Positions 63,134 through 64,000 of a stretch of 64,000 bases of DNA are shown piece by piece (position 1 is the first letter of the stretch; each line of letters begins with the position of its first letter). Source of the DNA: an uncultured Collinsella sp. (GTDB lineage: Bacteria; Actinomycetota; Coriobacteriia; Coriobacteriales; Coriobacteriaceae); contig UQIN01000004.1 of NCBI GenBank assembly GCA_900541035.1, forward strand, positions 1 through 64,000. The letters are read 5' to 3'. The notes under the pieces are model-generated. The model worked only from the letters and a program-made list of their open reading frames with translations, was not told where the DNA came from and searched no databases. Position numbers and translations under genes: made by a program.

Positions 63134-64000
63134 ATGTCCCATAGCGTCACCGATAGCACTGTCCTGCTGGGCCACGGCTCCGGCGGCCAGATGATGAAGC
63201 GCATTATCGACGAGGTCTTTCTGGATGCCTTTGGGTCGCCCGAACTGCTCGAGGGCAACGATGCCGGCGTCGCTGCGCTGCCCGCGAGCGGGCGCATCGC
63301 CATGTCGACCGACAGCTTTGTAGTCTCGCCGCAGTTCTTCCCCGGCGGCAATATCGGCCGACTCGCCGTGTGCGGAACCGTTAACGACGTCGCGACCTCG
63401 GGCGCCAACGTGCGCTACCTCTCATGCGGTTTTATCCTCGAAGAGGGCTACCCCATGGACAAGCTGCGTCAAATCGTGCAGACCATGGCCGAAACGGCGC
63501 GCGAGGCGGACGTGGCGATCATCACGGGCGACACCAAGGTGGTCGAGCGCGGCGGGGCCGACGGCGTCTACATCAATACCGCCGGCGTGGGCGAGGTGCC
63601 CGAGGGCGTGGCGCTCAGCGGCGCCAACTGCCAGCCTGGCGATGTCATCCTGGTGTCGGGTACACTCGGCGACCACGGTATCGCCATCATGAGTCAGCGC
63701 GAGGGTCTGGCGTTTTCGAGCACCATCGAAAGCGACGCCGCGCCGCTCAACCACCTGATTGCCGACGTGCTGGCCGCCGCCCCCGATACGCGCTGCTTCC
63801 GCGACCCCACTCGCGGTGGCCTGGCGTCCACGCTCAACGAGTTTGCCCAGGCCAGCGGCGTTGCCATGGAGGTCGACGAGGATGCCGTGCCCGTACGCCC
63901 CGACGTGCAGGCAGCCTGCGAGATGCTCGGCTATGATGTGTTGCAGGTGGCAAACGAGGGCAAGATGGTCGCCGTGGTGCCGGCCGAACAGGCAGATGCG
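63134..64000 (+). CDS. hypE: Hydrogenase maturation protein HypE (5' part)
   Basis: The frame starts at ATG 63134 (GGAG nine bases upstream) and stays open to the window end, giving at least 289 residues. Signatures are LLGHGSGGQMMKRIIDEVF, GNDAGVAAL, STDSFVVSPQFFPGGNIG, VNDVATSGANVRYLS, ITGDTKVVERG and DPTRGGLASTLNEFA. HypE dehydrates its own C-terminal thiocarbamate to thiocyanate for the CN ligands. The C-terminal Cys lies outside the window. Confidence 0.95.
   Translation, partial: MSHSVTDSTVLLGHGSGGQMMKRIIDEVFLDAFGSPELLEGNDAGVAALPASGRIAMSTDSFVVSPQFFPGGNIGRLAVCGTVNDVATSGANVRYLSCGFILEEGYPMDKLRQIVQTMAETAREADVAIITGDTKVVERGGADGVYINTAGVGEVPEGVALSGANCQPGDVILVSGTLGDHGIAIMSQREGLAFSSTIESDAAPLNHLIADVLAAAPDTRCFRDPTRGGLASTLNEFAQASGVAMEVDEDAVPVRPDVQAACEMLGYDVLQVANEGKMVAVVPAEQADA

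Overview
The window looks like a chromosomal segment of a high-GC, anaerobic actinobacterium, most likely a Collinsella-type member of the Coriobacteriia. I infer this from gene content, not from a search. The supporting features are a dnaK-grpE-dnaJ-hspR operon, an FhaA/FhaB/PstP/PknB-PASTA division cluster, Ni-hydrogenase maturation genes, a NiaR-controlled nadABC operon, a mannose-family PTS, and intergenic palindromic repeats.

Layout. At 0-2.2 kb there is a low-GC stretch with an ABC exporter permease lacking its ATPase and a decayed methyltransferase gene. At 2.3-6.05 kb a minus-strand operon encodes an exported protein, a membrane Ser/Thr kinase and an FHA protein that is frameshifted here. 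At 6.3-10.5 kb lie recR, ybaB and dnaX, with a small membrane-protein gene inserted on the other strand. At 11.5-21.6 kb the morphogenesis and signalling cluster reads kinase, fhaA, fhaB, pstP, a single-chain RodA-PBP fusion, then pknB with four PASTA repeats. A strong terminator and tRNA-Arg(CCU) follow.

At 22.2-25.5 kb is the PTS operon manXYZ plus manO. At 25.9-31 kb are hypA, a large iron-sulfur/FAD oxidoreductase, a divergent TetR regulator with paired operators, and a DUF5692-type membrane protein. At 31-43 kb are an exported protein, an AAA+ ATPase with a likely autoregulatory operator, clpB, three small exported or anchored proteins embedded in repeats, and a YbhJ-like aconitase-family hydratase. 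At 43.4-47.8 kb is the dnaK operon. clpB and dnaK share a 27-bp dyad next to the -10 box, a probable HspR operator. A ferredoxin, nadA-nadB-nadC-niaR with a perfect 19-bp-arm operator, and a LytTR/GHKL two-component pair follow. At 55.6-57.3 kb is an IS605-type element (tnpA, tnpB). At 57.5-64 kb are trxA, nikR and hypF-hypC-hypD-hypE; hypE runs off the window.

The most unusual material is repetitive. Two unrelated families of imperfect palindromes each occur as arrays of exactly three units. One family (62-bp period) lies at 22.0 and 48.0 kb. The other (80-bp period) lies at 37.5 and 39.5 kb, where the array was duplicated together with the 3' ends of two paralogous genes. A roughly 205-bp element with 25-bp terminal inverted repeats sits inside the hypF reading frame and is translated. 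A third palindrome family lies just 3' of two genes, and a fourth (CCACCACAAAGG...) punctuates the exported-protein locus.
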